A stretch of DNA of 64,000 nucleotides from positions 1-64,000 of the forward strand of contig CALXOJ010000002.1 of NCBI GenBank assembly GCA_944390005.1, read 5' to 3'. Position numbers and translations under genes: made by a program. Positions 17,440 through 26,648 of this stretch are shown here, piece after piece (position 1 is the stretch's first letter; each line of letters starts with the position of its first letter). The DNA is from an uncultured Spirochaetota bacterium (GTDB lineage Bacteria; Spirochaetota; Spirochaetia; JAFGXN01). Under the pieces are notes generated by a model that saw only the letters and a list, made by a program, of their open reading frames with translations, did no database searches and had not been told where the DNA came from.

Positions 17440-18681
17440 ATGAAAAGATTCACTTTCGGTTGGGGGATTGTCGTTACCTGTTTTATGTTGGCGTTTGTCA
17501 ACGGCGTCTTCAATCTCCAGGTTGCTAATTTTTTAATTAATCCTGTTCAGCAGGAAATGGTGTGGCCGCGATCGTCGGTTATGCTGCTTTTACTGATTCA
17601 AAACTTTGTTTACATGATTTCGGCTTTCGGAATCGGATTTCTAATCGATAAAATGGGCGCAAAACCCGTTGTCGTTATTTCTTCGCTCTGCTTGTGGATT
17701 TCATTCATGATTTTGTCGAAAATCCAGAATTTCGCTCCGTTTTTGATTTATTTTTCGATCTTTGCGGGGATTGGAGCTGCCGGAATCGGCAATGCGGTGA
17801 TTTACACTGTTATCGGAAAGTGGTTTCGGGCGCGTCGGGGAATGATTCTGGCTTTTACGCTTTTGGGCGCTTCTTTCAGTGTTGCGGCTCTCCAGCCGAT
17901 TATTGAGGCGATGGCGGAGAGCGGAGCCGGATGGCGTTCCTATTGGTTCGGATTTTCATTTCTGCCGTTGATTTGTCTGATTCCGCTGTCGGTTATCTTT
18001 TTGGGACGAAAGCCTGCCGATCGCGGTTACAATCCGTTTTTTTCTGAGCATAGGTTTTTGTGCGACGAAGATCATAAAGATCCCGTTGATTCGTACACGC
18101 TGCCGCAGGTTCTGAAAATGCCGTCGTTCTGGTTGATTTTGTCGTCATGGCTGTTCTCATCATTTGCGGGAAAAACGGTGCATATGATTGCGTTTCCGTT
18201 TGCAACCGAAAAAGGAATCGCCGTTTCTCAATTTCCCGGATTTTTTGCCGTGATTTTTATTTGCATTCCAATCGGAGTCGTTCTTTTCGGAATTTTATCC
18301 GATTTCCTGTCGGCGCGGATTTTGGCGGCTGTACTTTGCGCCGTTCAAGCGGCTGCCTTGCTTTTGTTTTCGATTTTCGGTTCGGACTTTTTGTTTTACG
18401 GTGCAATGGGGGCGGTTTGTGCGCTGACTGTCGGCGGACTTTTTTCTGTTATGCCGTTGCTGATGATCAAGTATTTTGGTCCCGATCATCTGGGTAAAAT
18501 TGCGGGATTGATGACGGCTGTCTGCGGTTTTGCCGATTTGGCTGACTGCATCTATATGGGAGTGTTTCATGAAACTCTCGACTCTTCTGTCGGAGTGATG
18601 ACTGTTGCTGTTCTCTCTTTGGTTGTTGCCGCCGTCGCTGTCGGACTTGCCAAGCGGCCTAATCGGAAGGCGGTCGAATGA
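17440..18681 (+). CDS. MFS transporter, oxalate/formate antiporter-like
   Basis: 413 residues with twelve hydrophobic helices. The N-terminal GWGIVVTCFMLAFVNGV, an A-motif-like loop GFLIDKMGAKPVV between helices 2 and 3, and KWFRARRGMILAF after helix 4 are typical of the OxlT/monocarboxylate branch of the major facilitator superfamily. It likely exchanges or imports a small organic anion; substrate unproven. ATG 17440 is 6 bases after AAGGA; the TTG at 17434 is inside the spacer and rejected. A TACAAT at 17416 may be the -10. Coupled to the NUDIX gene by a 4-base ATGA overlap. Confidence 0.85.
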   Translation: MKRFTFGWGIVVTCFMLAFVNGVFNLQVANFLINPVQQEMVWPRSSVMLLLLIQNFVYMISAFGIGFLIDKMGAKPVVVISSLCLWISFMILSKIQNFAPFLIYFSIFAGIGAAGIGNAVIYTVIGKWFRARRGMILAFTLLGASFSVAALQPIIEAMAESGAGWRSYWFGFSFLPLICLIPLSVIFLGRKPADRGYNPFFSEHRFLCDEDHKDPVDSYTLPQVLKMPSFWLILSSWLFSSFAGKTVHMIAFPFATEKGIAVSQFPGFFAVIFICIPIGVVLFGILSDFLSARILAAVLCAVQAAALLLFSIFGSDFLFYGAMGAVCALTVGGLFSVMPLLMIKYFGPDHLGKIAGLMTAVCGFADLADCIYMGVFHETLDSSVGVMTVAVLSLVVAAVAVGLAKRPNRKAVE

Positions 18682-19259
18682 ATCCCTTGGAGTGGAAGGA
18701 GCTTTCGCGTTCGACGGTGTACGACGGCCGAATTTTCACTGCGGAAACCGTTGTCCGCGAATCGTATGACGGCAAAACGGCATCGTTTACTGTTTTAAAC
18801 GCGCCCGATTGGGTCAATATCATTGCGCCTGTAACAGGTTCGGATGGCGTTCCGTTGTTTTTAATGGTTCGGCAGTTTCGTCAAGGCAGCGGCCGCTTGA
18901 CAGTGGAGTTCCCAGCCGGAACAGTTGAGCCGGGGGAAGAGCCGATTGCCGCTGCAGCACGCGAATTTGAAGAAGAAACCGGTTGGCGCGCTGATCAATA
19001 CCGCTTGCTCGGGTACTGCAATCCCAACCCGGCTTTTATGAACAATAATGTGTATACTTTTCTGGCGGAAGGCGCGCGTCCGGTTTCTGCACAGCATTTA
19101 GATGAACACGAAGCCATCGACCTCGTTTTTCTTCCGGAAGAGGAGCTGCTGCAAATTCTCGGATCCGGAGAAGCCGATAACGGTATTATGCTTGTCGCTG
19201 CGTTTTGGTATTTAAAAGACAAAAAAGCGAATCGCCGCAACGATTCGCCTGAAAGGTAG
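18678..19259 (+). CDS. NUDIX hydrolase (ADP-ribose/ADP-sugar pyrophosphatase-like)
   Basis: 193 residues. The Nudix box is complete: GTVEPGEEPIAAAAREFEEE followed by TGW, with REFEEETGW carrying the metal-binding glutamates. The upstream strand VRQFRQGSGRLTVEFPAG is the ADP-ribose pyrophosphatase signature. It cleaves nucleoside diphosphate-linked compounds to nucleotide plus phosphate ester. Start overlaps the MFS stop. The last about 12 codons (KKANRRNDSPER) are the reverse side of the terminator of the opposing tRNA-Cys gene, and the stop codon lies inside the tRNA 3' end, so the C-terminal tail is probably functionally irrelevant. Confidence 0.92.
   Translation: MNPLEWKELSRSTVYDGRIFTAETVVRESYDGKTASFTVLNAPDWVNIIAPVTGSDGVPLFLMVRQFRQGSGRLTVEFPAGTVEPGEEPIAAAAREFEEETGWRADQYRLLGYCNPNPAFMNNNVYTFLAEGARPVSAQHLDEHEAIDLVFLPEEELLQILGSGEADNGIMLVAAFWYLKDKKANRRNDSPER
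19220..19248 (-). terminator. terminator of tRNA-Cys, inside the NUDIX gene
   Basis: GCGAATCG/CGATTCGC stem (19227-19234, 19241-19248) with T-run on the minus strand (A-run 19220-19226). It sits wholly within the coding end of the convergent NUDIX gene. Confidence 0.85.
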
Positions 19260-19325
19260 CGACCGGATTTGAACCGGTGAATAACGGTTTTGCAGACCGT
19301 TGCCTTACCACTTGGCGACGCCACC
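19255..19325 (-). tRNA. tRNA-Cys (GCA)
   Basis: Complete cloverleaf on the minus strand: acceptor GGTGGCG/CGCTACC (one G-U), D-arm GCCAAGTGGTAAGGC, anticodon arm ACGGT-CTGCAAA-ACCGT with anticodon GCA, T-arm ACCGG-TTCAAAT-CCGGT. 71 bases without encoded CCA. Its 3' end overlaps the NUDIX stop codon by 5 bases, tail to tail. Confidence 0.97.
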
Positions 19326-19434
19326 GTCTATTCAAAATAACAAAAATAAATCGATTTGTCTATAAAAAAACAAAAAAAAATGCGGCTTCTCTTTTTTAAT
19401 GAGTAAAAATTTTATTTTTTTTAATTTGTCTTGT

Positions 19435-19462
19435 TTGCTTTTTTATAATTTTCTGATACAAT
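19435..19462 (+). promoter_or_regulatory. promoter, leaderless type
   Basis: TTGCTT (19435-19440), 16-base spacer, TACAAT (19457-19462), then only 6 bases to ATG 19469. No Shine-Dalgarno sequence can fit. Confidence 0.65.
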
Positions 19463-19468
19463 AAGAGT

Positions 19469-20503
19469 ATGAGAAATTTAGTTAGACTGTCGGATACTGC
19501 CGATTTCATCATTGACGGGAAAGCCGTTTGCGATTTATACAACACCAAAGGCGGTCTGTATGCGATAAAAGGAACATTGTTGCCGAAACATCGTCAACGG
19601 GTCGAATTTTTTGTTCGATCTGCCGACTTCGCATTGTTTTCGAAACAGGTTCCCGCTCAGGAAGATACGACGCGTTTGCAGTTCGAAAAAATGAATCTTT
19701 CTGAATATAAAAACGTAATGGAATCATTTATTTCCAAAGAGACGATAGAACTTTACAACCGTTTGATTTCCGATTTGACCGATGTTTTTTCTGCCGGCTT
19801 AAACGGTGTTACGATTATTGATTTTGCTGAAGATATTATTGAAAAAACATTTAATGAAAATCGTGTTGATCTGTATTTATGCAACAAAGCCTTTTCTTCT
19901 TTTAATCTTGCAACGGCACGTCATTCTCTCTCGGTTTATCTTTTGTTTTGCGAAGTGATGTTCGATTTTCGTAAACAGTCAAGAGATTTACCGTTTTATA
20001 CAACGTTTAAGCAGAGAGGTAAAAAGATTAACTTTTCTTCCGATCAGATTCGGAAGTATGCATTAGGCGCATTGCTTCACGATATCGGAAAAATTAAAAT
20101 TCCCGAAGAGCTTTTAGAAAAACCGACGCCGCTTACAAACGAAGAAATGGAGCTGATGCAGCAGCACTCCCGTTTCGGGATCGAAATTCTGGATGAAGCC
20201 GGCGAATATTCTCCGGAAATTCGTGAGATGGTCGGCAATCATCATCAAGCGTATCCCGTATTCAAAGACATTGAGCCGTCGCCGTTGGTGGAAATTTTGT
20301 CAATGATCGATATTTTCGACGCTTGCCGAACGGAAAGACCGTATAAACACGCATTTTCGTTTAAAGAGTGCGAAAAGGTTTTGTACGAAAATAAGCGGAA
20401 ATTCGGCTGGAGCTCTTATTTGCTGCAAAACGTTCTTGACAGAACTTTACGGAAATTCGAATCACATTATCAAATTCTGCAAAGCACCGTTTCCGGAATG
20501 TAG
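19469..20503 (+). CDS. HD-GYP-like domain protein lacking the GYP motif
   Basis: 344 residues, cytoplasmic. The C-terminal half is an HD-GYP-type phosphohydrolase fold, related to cyclic-di-GMP phosphodiesterases: ARHSLSV (first His), LLHDIGKIKIPEELLEKPTP, QQHSRFGIEIL, GNHHQAYPVF, SMIDIFDACRTERPYK. The HD and flanking His/Asp ligands are kept, but the expected HHE..DGxGYP stretch is shortened to HHQAYPVF, so the GYP loop that recognises the dinucleotide is gone. The N-terminal 100 residues are a small beta-rich sensor-like domain without a family name. It may cleave another substrate, or bind without cleaving. Monocistronic on a leaderless promoter. Confidence 0.85.
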   Translation: MRNLVRLSDTADFIIDGKAVCDLYNTKGGLYAIKGTLLPKHRQRVEFFVRSADFALFSKQVPAQEDTTRLQFEKMNLSEYKNVMESFISKETIELYNRLISDLTDVFSAGLNGVTIIDFAEDIIEKTFNENRVDLYLCNKAFSSFNLATARHSLSVYLLFCEVMFDFRKQSRDLPFYTTFKQRGKKINFSSDQIRKYALGALLHDIGKIKIPEELLEKPTPLTNEEMELMQQHSRFGIEILDEAGEYSPEIREMVGNHHQAYPVFKDIEPSPLVEILSMIDIFDACRTERPYKHAFSFKECEKVLYENKRKFGWSSYLLQNVLDRTLRKFESHYQILQSTVSGM

Positions 20504-20639
20504 CCGTTTGTTTCGGAATTCATTGAGATTGGTTGAAATAAAAGACCGCAAAGAGGTTTTTCGTCGTTAACGAAATCGGTATTCGAACGTATGACGGCGC
20601 CTGCAGTGTGCTGATTTTCCTCCGGCCGACGACTTTTTC

Positions 20640-20668
20640 TTGTTTTTTCTTTTTTTTTCGGTTATGAT
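20640..20668 (+). promoter_or_regulatory. promoter of protease-peptide uptake operon, leaderless type
   Basis: TTGTTT (20640-20645), 17-base spacer, TATGAT (20663-20668), 6 bases to ATG 20675. It would drive the six-gene operon to 27654. Confidence 0.6.
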
Positions 20669-20674
20669 GACGCT

Positions 20675-22198
20675 ATGAGAGAAAAAATTTTCTGCATCTG
20701 TTTGGCAGTGTTGATGCCGTCTGTTTCATTGTTTGCTGAAGAGACGGCAGATTTTTACAGCGAAGACGAAGCGATTTTTCATGAAATCGAAGCGAGGGAA
20801 AGCGAACCGGTTTCAACCGTTCTGACGGTTTCTGAAACGCCGTATGAGCTGACGATGACGAAAGAAGCGGAAAAGACAGCCGCGGAGTTTTATTTCGAGT
20901 TTTCCGTCGATGAATCGCTTTTCGGTTTGTGTGCGGAGATTGAATCCGATGCGGAGCTGTCGCTTTTTATCAACCATGAAAGCAACGAAGTCGATTTAAA
21001 GGCGCAAACCGATCGAAAATCGGGAAAGGCGTCGGTTTCGTTTTCCCGATTTGAATCGCCGTTGTTGGCGGACGGTGTTTATTACGGTGTTGTTGTTTAT
21101 CAGTCGGAATCGGCGCAAAAGGAGACGGTTTCGTTCCGTTTGACGCTGGAACCGCAGCCATTTGTTTTTACCGGAACAGCGGAGGCCAACACTGCTGTCG
21201 ATTGGATCAGCGGAGGCGGCCGTTCGCCTTCGTTTGCTTGTTATGAAATTGTGCTGCCGCCGGACGCCGAAGCGGTGCGTGCCGACGTTTTCCGCTGTGA
21301 AAGCGATGTCGATTTGTATCTGTTTGCCGGCAAACCCGATTACCGATTGGATCGTGCTGTCGTCAAAGGAGAGACGTATGCCGGATGCGAAACCGTTTTG
21401 CTCGATTCAACAACAAAACCTCCGTTTCGGGCAGATGAAAAATACTTTCTGATGATTTATGACCGTCATCCGTCGTCTTCGGAGGCGACTGTTTCGTTTG
21501 CGGTTTCCGCTTCGCGTGAACCGGCTTACGCCGCCCGCCGTGCAATGACGCTGCCGACTCCTGACGAAAACCTTGCCGTCAATGCCATCGGAGCAACGGT
21601 GGAGATTCTTTGCGAACAGAGCACCGGTACCGGATTTGTTATTTCTCCAAAAGGCTATATCCTGACAGCGCTTCACGTTTTGAAACGGGCGGACGGAACT
21701 TATTCAAAGTCGATTGTCGGCGCCGTTAATACCGACGTCAGAAAAGCGGCAGAAGAGCGGTTCCGGCTGACTTTGGTGGATTCAGACGAGGAGAAGGACA
21801 TCGCTTTACTGAAAATCGATTCCATGCTCTTCGGAAATTTCCCATCCGAATCGGGGCTGCTGCCGTCGTTTTCGATTTCAAGCCGTTCGAATGCGCGGAT
21901 GGGGGATACGCTGTTTTTGATCGGCTATCCGAAAAGCGGAGGAACCGGCTCCAAAAACAGCGTGAAAATGGCGCGCGGCATCTTCTCCGGTTACGAAAAC
22001 CGTAACGGAATCGGTTTTATTATTTCCGATATTAAAGCGGATTCCGGCAATTCGGGCGGGCCTGTTGTTGATTCGCTCTATCGTATTGTCGGAATTTCTC
22101 AATCGCTTTTGCAGTCCGATTATTCATATTTACTTGTCGTTTATCCGATTGACGCTCTGCCGTCTTCGTGGTTGGAATTGATTCGCGATGACAGATAA
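20675..22198 (+). CDS. exported trypsin-like serine protease
   Basis: 507 residues. Signal peptide MREKIFCICLAVLMPSVSLFA, so exported. Residues about 60-300 are two beta-sandwich modules; the second (YEIVLPPDAEAVRADVF, DVDLYLFAGKPDYR) resembles a bacterial pre-peptidase C-terminal domain. The protease domain fills the C-terminal 200 residues with the catalytic triad visible: His in TALHVLKRADG, Asp in EEKDIALLKIDSM, Ser in DSGNSGGPVVDS. The GTGFVISPKGYILTALHV lead-in is characteristic of trypsin/HtrA-type folds; no PDZ domain. First gene of a tightly overlapping operon with a peptidase and a peptide importer; probably makes peptides in the periplasm or at the surface. Its stop overlaps the next start by 11 bases. 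Confidence 0.88.
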   Translation: MREKIFCICLAVLMPSVSLFAEETADFYSEDEAIFHEIEARESEPVSTVLTVSETPYELTMTKEAEKTAAEFYFEFSVDESLFGLCAEIESDAELSLFINHESNEVDLKAQTDRKSGKASVSFSRFESPLLADGVYYGVVVYQSESAQKETVSFRLTLEPQPFVFTGTAEANTAVDWISGGGRSPSFACYEIVLPPDAEAVRADVFRCESDVDLYLFAGKPDYRLDRAVVKGETYAGCETVLLDSTTKPPFRADEKYFLMIYDRHPSSSEATVSFAVSASREPAYAARRAMTLPTPDENLAVNAIGATVEILCEQSTGTGFVISPKGYILTALHVLKRADGTYSKSIVGAVNTDVRKAAEERFRLTLVDSDEEKDIALLKIDSMLFGNFPSESGLLPSFSISSRSNARMGDTLFLIGYPKSGGTGSKNSVKMARGIFSGYENRNGIGFIISDIKADSGNSGGPVVDSLYRIVGISQSLLQSDYSYLLVVYPIDALPSSWLELIRDDR

Positions 22199-23510
22199 AA
22201 ATGATTTCGCCGCGCTGAAAGAGTTGGCTTGCGCTCTCATTCGCAGCCGCTGTGTTAACGACGGCAACGGAAACGGCGGAGAAGAACGCAACGCCGAAGT
22301 GCTCACGGATTTTTTTGCGGAAGCGGGTTTGAAAGCCGAAACCGTGTACGGACCGGGAAATCGCGCCAATTTGTATTTAATCGGATGTGAACGCGGCGGT
22401 GTTCCGACTTACGGATTGATGGGGCACACCGATGTGGTTCCGCCCGGAGAAAAGAGATGGAGCTTTCCTCCGTTTTGCGGCGACATTGACGGCGGTTATT
22501 TGCGCGGAAGAGGCTCCGTTGATATGTTGGGGCAGTTGGCAGCGATGGCGGTTGCGGTTCGGACGCACATGAAATCCGGCGGAGGCAAAAACGTCCGTTT
22601 TTTTGCAATGGCTGACGAAGAGACTGACGGCGCTTGCGGCGCAGCTTGGTTTACACAGACGTATCCTGATTTAATCCGCTGCGACGCGGTATTTTCCGAA
22701 TTAGGTGGATTTTATCTGAACGACAGCGGGGTCGGCGAAGCGGCGGTTGTTTGCGCCGAAAAAGGAGTCGCCCGAGTGCGGTTGACGGCCTCCGGAAAGT
22801 GCGGGCACGGCAGTCTTCCGTACAAAAGCGACAACGCCGTGTCGAAAATTGCGGCTTCGTTGGCAGTCGTTGAGCGGGAGTTGTCGTATCCGGTTTTGAG
22901 CGACGGTTATGCCGCGTTCGTTGACGGATTGCCGCTTTCCGAAGATTTGAAAATGCGGTTAAAGGATACCGAAACGGTTGACGCTGCCGTCGATGAAACG
23001 GCTGCCGTTTCCTTCGGTTTGGCTAAATATCTCCATGCCGCTTCTCGGCTGACGGTGATGCCCGGCGTCATCGGAGGAGGAACCAAAGTCAATGTTGTTC
23101 CCGACGAAGCCTTTGCCGATTTGGATTTACGGCTGCCGGAAACGATGAGCCGCGCCGAATTGGAAGAGAATTTAAACCGATTGACGCCGGTTTTGGACGG
23201 TGATGTTCGTTGGACGCTGACCGAATTCACACAAGGAAACCGTTCGCCGATGAATGCGGCCGCTGTTAAAGAGGCCTTAAAAGCGGCTCGGAAGGTTAAT
23301 CCGACGATTCGGTTTGTGCCTTTTGTTTCGGCAGGTGTTTCGGACAGTCGGTTCTGGCGGCGGCAAGGCGTTCCCGCTTACGGGTTTACGGTTTTTGCCT
23401 CCGACATTACCGTTGACAGCTATTCACGGCTTCTGCACGGCGTCGATGAAAAAATTTCAGTTGATAGTTTGGAATCAATGTACCGTTTCTATCGGGAGCT
23501 GTTGAAATGA
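22188..23510 (+). CDS. M20-family metallopeptidase
   Basis: 440 residues, no signal peptide, hence cytoplasmic. Conserved M20 blocks: GHTDVVPPGEKRWSFPPF (first metal His and Asp), RGRGSVDMLGQLAAM (bridging Asp; the usual GxxDxKG Lys is Met), ADEETDGACGAAW (catalytic Glu-Glu), a dimerisation domain about 180-320, and RLLHGVDEKISVDSL (last His). It removes residues from di- or oligopeptides or N-acyl amino acids; a dipeptidase is the best guess given the adjacent Opp importer. Start is inside the protease gene; stop overlaps the permease start (ATGA). Confidence 0.9.
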   Translation: MTDKNDFAALKELACALIRSRCVNDGNGNGGEERNAEVLTDFFAEAGLKAETVYGPGNRANLYLIGCERGGVPTYGLMGHTDVVPPGEKRWSFPPFCGDIDGGYLRGRGSVDMLGQLAAMAVAVRTHMKSGGGKNVRFFAMADEETDGACGAAWFTQTYPDLIRCDAVFSELGGFYLNDSGVGEAAVVCAEKGVARVRLTASGKCGHGSLPYKSDNAVSKIAASLAVVERELSYPVLSDGYAAFVDGLPLSEDLKMRLKDTETVDAAVDETAAVSFGLAKYLHAASRLTVMPGVIGGGTKVNVVPDEAFADLDLRLPETMSRAELEENLNRLTPVLDGDVRWTLTEFTQGNRSPMNAAAVKEALKAARKVNPTIRFVPFVSAGVSDSRFWRRQGVPAYGFTVFASDITVDSYSRLLHGVDEKISVDSLESMYRFYRELLK

Positions 23511-24592
23511 ATCGAAAAGACCGCTTCCGCGCCTTTGCCGACGGATTTTTTCGTTTGCGCAGCCGTTTTCCGTTTCTTTTTTTTGTTACGGGACGAATTT
23601 TCTCGATGATTTTCATTCTTTTTCTTCTCGGATTTGCCGTTTTCGCTTTGATGGAATTGACTCCGGGAGATGTCGTCGAAAATTACGTGAAAGCGCGGAT
23701 GATGAACTCGGGAGCTCACGATACGGCAGTCAACCTCTTCACTCCCGAATCGATTGCCGCAATGAAACACGAACTGGGATTGGATCAACCGTTTTATGTT
23801 CAGTATTTTCGATGGCTCAAACAAGTGTTTATCGATCACGATTTGGGTCGTTCACTCATTTCCCGTGCTGAAATTCTTCCGCTGACAGTCGACCGAATGG
23901 TGAATTCGCTTGTTCTGAATTTGATTTCGCTCGTGTTCCTGACGGTGATTTCGTTTGCAATCGGAATCGCGCTTTCGGCGAAGGTCGGAACGCCGCTTGA
24001 TGCGGGAGCCGCCGTTTTTGGGCTTTTCTTTCATTCCTTTCCATCAATTTTGATGATGATTTTGCTGCAGGTTTTTGCTGCGGTTTCAGGATGGTTCCCG
24101 ATTCGTGCTTATCCTTCGACAGGGAGTTTCGGCGAAGCGCCGCTGACTTTTTCTTTTGATTATCTTTACCACATTGTGTTGCCGCTGACGGCCGCTTTTT
24201 TGGGAGGAATCGGCAGTACGGTTCGGACGGTGCGCGCCACAATGCTGGATCAACTTGGACAGCCTTACATTAAAGCGCTTCGTGCGCGCGGGGTCTGCGA
24301 ACGGCGGATTTACTTTGTACACGCTTTTCGCAATACGATGAATCCGTACATTACTTCATCCTCAAATCTGTTGGCTTCGCTTTTTTCGGGATCTTTGATC
24401 TTGGAAATCGTTTTCGGTTATCCCGGAATCGGCCGTTTGATGTACGAAGCGATTTTGCAGCAGGATGTCAATCTCGTTCTGACAAACATCATGTTTGTCG
24501 GATTTTTGGTTCTGTTGGGAATGATTCTTTCGGATATTCTGTTGGCAGTAACAGATCCTCGCATCAAATACGGCGGAGGAAAACTTGAATGA
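23507..24592 (+). CDS. peptide ABC transporter permease, OppB/DppB type
   Basis: 361 residues, six membrane helices, the first near residues 26-48. After helix 1 comes the family's large loop containing LGLDQPFYVQYFRWLKQVFI and DLGRSLISRAEILPL. The EAA-type cytoplasmic loop is KALRARGVCERRIYFVHAFR. It pairs with the next gene to form the membrane channel. Overlaps both neighbours by 4 bases (ATGA), so co-translation is expected. No substrate-binding protein gene is in the operon. Confidence 0.93.
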   Translation: MNRKDRFRAFADGFFRLRSRFPFLFFVTGRIFSMIFILFLLGFAVFALMELTPGDVVENYVKARMMNSGAHDTAVNLFTPESIAAMKHELGLDQPFYVQYFRWLKQVFIDHDLGRSLISRAEILPLTVDRMVNSLVLNLISLVFLTVISFAIGIALSAKVGTPLDAGAAVFGLFFHSFPSILMMILLQVFAAVSGWFPIRAYPSTGSFGEAPLTFSFDYLYHIVLPLTAAFLGGIGSTVRTVRATMLDQLGQPYIKALRARGVCERRIYFVHAFRNTMNPYITSSSNLLASLFSGSLILEIVFGYPGIGRLMYEAILQQDVNLVLTNIMFVGFLVLLGMILSDILLAVTDPRIKYGGGKLE

Positions 24593-25659
24593 AATTCTTT
24601 CCGATTTCGTTTCGTCGGCGGCCGGCAGCGGCTATTTCGCTGCTTGTTTTAATTTTCCTTTATCTCGGGATGATTTTTGCCGAATTTTTGGCGCCGTACA
24701 CGCCTACGACCTTTTTTGACGCGACTCCCAACCATCCGCCGACATTTACGTTTTATTCCGCTGAGTTGGGATTTCGGCCGCAGGTACAGCGGACGGTTTT
24801 AACGGATCCGCTGCGGAGGGAGTATGCGCGCGTGGCGGGTGAGTATAAAGCTGTCCGTTTTTTCGTTAAGGGGCCGCCGTACCGGTTTTGGGGGCTTTTT
24901 GAAACCGATATTCATCTTTTCGGAACCGACGATTACGGAACCGGCGACTGTGTGCCGATTTTTGTTTTCGGAACGGACGGTCTCGGACGCGATTTATTTT
25001 CCCGCGTGGTTTACGGCAGCCGTATTTCGCTGACTATCGGTTTTATTGCGGTAGCGATTTCCTTTTTGATTGCCGCGTTGATCGGCGGGGCGGCCGGGTA
25101 CTACGGCGGCCGCATTGATTGGCTTTTGATGCGCTTTTCCGAATTTTTTATTTTGATTCCCGGGCTCTATTTGATTCTTTTTCTTCGGTCGGTTCTTTCC
25201 CGTAATCTCACTTCGGGAGAAAGTTATATGCTGATTACAGTGATTCTTTCTCTGGTCGGGTGGCCGGGAACGGCGCGGATGATTCGAGGATTGGTTCACA
25301 GCATCAAACGTTCCGATTTTGTTGTCAACGCTCGGCTGGAGCGGCTTCCGACGCCGGTTATCATTTTCCGCCACATCGTTCCTCAGATGACGTCGCTTCT
25401 GTTGATCAGCGCAACTCTCAGCATTCCCGGATTCATTTTAAGTGAAACGGTTTTGTCGTATTTGGGGTTGGGAATTTCTGATCCGGCTGTCAGTTGGGGC
25501 TCTCTCATCAACCGAGAAACAATGACAGTCGGCAATCTGACGCACTATCCGTGGCTGTTGATTCCCGGTGTTTTTCTGTTGGCGGCGTCGCTGGCATTTA
25601 CCTTTTTGGGTGAATATCTGCGCGATAAAAGCGATCCGTATTTTAAGGGGCGGCTGTGA
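24589..25659 (+). CDS. peptide ABC transporter permease, OppC/DppC type
   Basis: 356 residues with six membrane helices. N-terminal helix AAISLLVLIFLYLGMIFAEF, then a long periplasmic loop (about residues 30-140) longer than usual, then GTDGLGRDLFSRVVYGSRIS, the family's entry motif, and the EAA loop VNARLERLPTPVIIFRHIVP. GGAGGA upstream gives the ATG. The extended loop could substitute for contacts usually made with a binding protein, which is speculation. Confidence 0.93.
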   Translation: MKFFPISFRRRPAAAISLLVLIFLYLGMIFAEFLAPYTPTTFFDATPNHPPTFTFYSAELGFRPQVQRTVLTDPLRREYARVAGEYKAVRFFVKGPPYRFWGLFETDIHLFGTDDYGTGDCVPIFVFGTDGLGRDLFSRVVYGSRISLTIGFIAVAISFLIAALIGGAAGYYGGRIDWLLMRFSEFFILIPGLYLILFLRSVLSRNLTSGESYMLITVILSLVGWPGTARMIRGLVHSIKRSDFVVNARLERLPTPVIIFRHIVPQMTSLLLISATLSIPGFILSETVLSYLGLGISDPAVSWGSLINRETMTVGNLTHYPWLLIPGVFLLAASLAFTFLGEYLRDKSDPYFKGRL

Positions 25660-26648
25660 TGATCGAGGTAAAAGATTTACGCGTGGATTTTTGGCTGCCC
25701 GGAAAGCGGTTGCAGGCTGTGCGGAGCGTTTCATTCGAAATCGGTGACGACGAAATCGTTGGTCTGGTGGGAGAAAGCGGTTCGGGCAAAAGCGTCACTG
25801 CCGCCGCTCTTCTTCAGCTCCACCGGCCGCCTCAAGCCGCGGTTTCGGGTTCAATTCTGACAGACGGAGTTGAAAGCAGCAGCCTCAAACTCTCTCGGCT
25901 GCCGGCGTACCGCAGCGAACACTTCGGTTATATCGCTCAAGAACCGTCGCAGTCTTTCGATCCGCTGTACACAATCGAACGAAATTTTCTTGAAATGTTT
26001 CGAATCAAAAATCCGAAAATTTCGAAAAAGGAGGCGCGGATGCGGGCGGTTGCGTTGTTGAACGAAGTTGGTATTGCCCGCCCCGAGGAACGGTTGCGCG
26101 GATTTCCGCATCAATTTTCGGGAGGAATGCTGCAGCGGATCATGATTGCGTTGGCTTTGGGCGGAGAGGGGCGCGTTTTGATTGCTGACGAACCGACAAC
26201 GGCGTTGGATGTGACCGTTCAGGCTCAGATTGTTCGATTGCTTCTGGATTTGAAAAAGAAGCGGCACTTTTCCGTTCTGTTCATCAGTCACGATTTGGAA
26301 TTGGTTTCCGCTGTTGCTGACCGTATTTTGGTGATGTACGGAGGTTTGATTTTGGAGGCGGGAAGGGCCGAAGAAATTCGCCGCCGGCCTCTTTGTCCGT
26401 ACACTCAGGAACTTTTAAAATCGATTCTGCACCCCGGTATCATCAAAAAAACCGAAGAGTGTCACACGATTACCGGGACGCCGCCGGATCCGCTGAATCC
26501 GGAACCGGGATGTCCGTTCGAACCGCGCTGCCCGAAACGGTTTGCGGAGTGCAAAAAGGCCGTTCCTCCTTTAAAAGGATCAAATCACCTTTACCGCTGC
26601 CTGTTGTCCGAAACGCAGCTGACGGCGGAAGGAGCAGACTGTGGCTGA
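25659..26648 (+). CDS. peptide ABC transporter ATPase, OppD/DppD type
   Basis: 329 residues. Walker [15 protein letters not shown], signature FSGGMLQRIMIALAL, Walker B RVLIADEPTTALDVTVQAQ, switch His ISHDLELV, and the family-specific Cys-rich tail CPFEPRCPKRFAEC that binds a 4Fe-4S cluster in some members. ATG 25659 overlaps the upstream TGA (TGATG); GTG 25656 is less likely. Confidence 0.94.
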   Translation: MIEVKDLRVDFWLPGKRLQAVRSVSFEIGDDEIVGLVGESGSGKSVTAAALLQLHRPPQAAVSGSILTDGVESSSLKLSRLPAYRSEHFGYIAQEPSQSFDPLYTIERNFLEMFRIKNPKISKKEARMRAVALLNEVGIARPEERLRGFPHQFSGGMLQRIMIALALGGEGRVLIADEPTTALDVTVQAQIVRLLLDLKKKRHFSVLFISHDLELVSAVADRILVMYGGLILEAGRAEEIRRRPLCPYTQELLKSILHPGIIKKTEECHTITGTPPDPLNPEPGCPFEPRCPKRFAECKKAVPPLKGSNHLYRCLLSETQLTAEGADCG

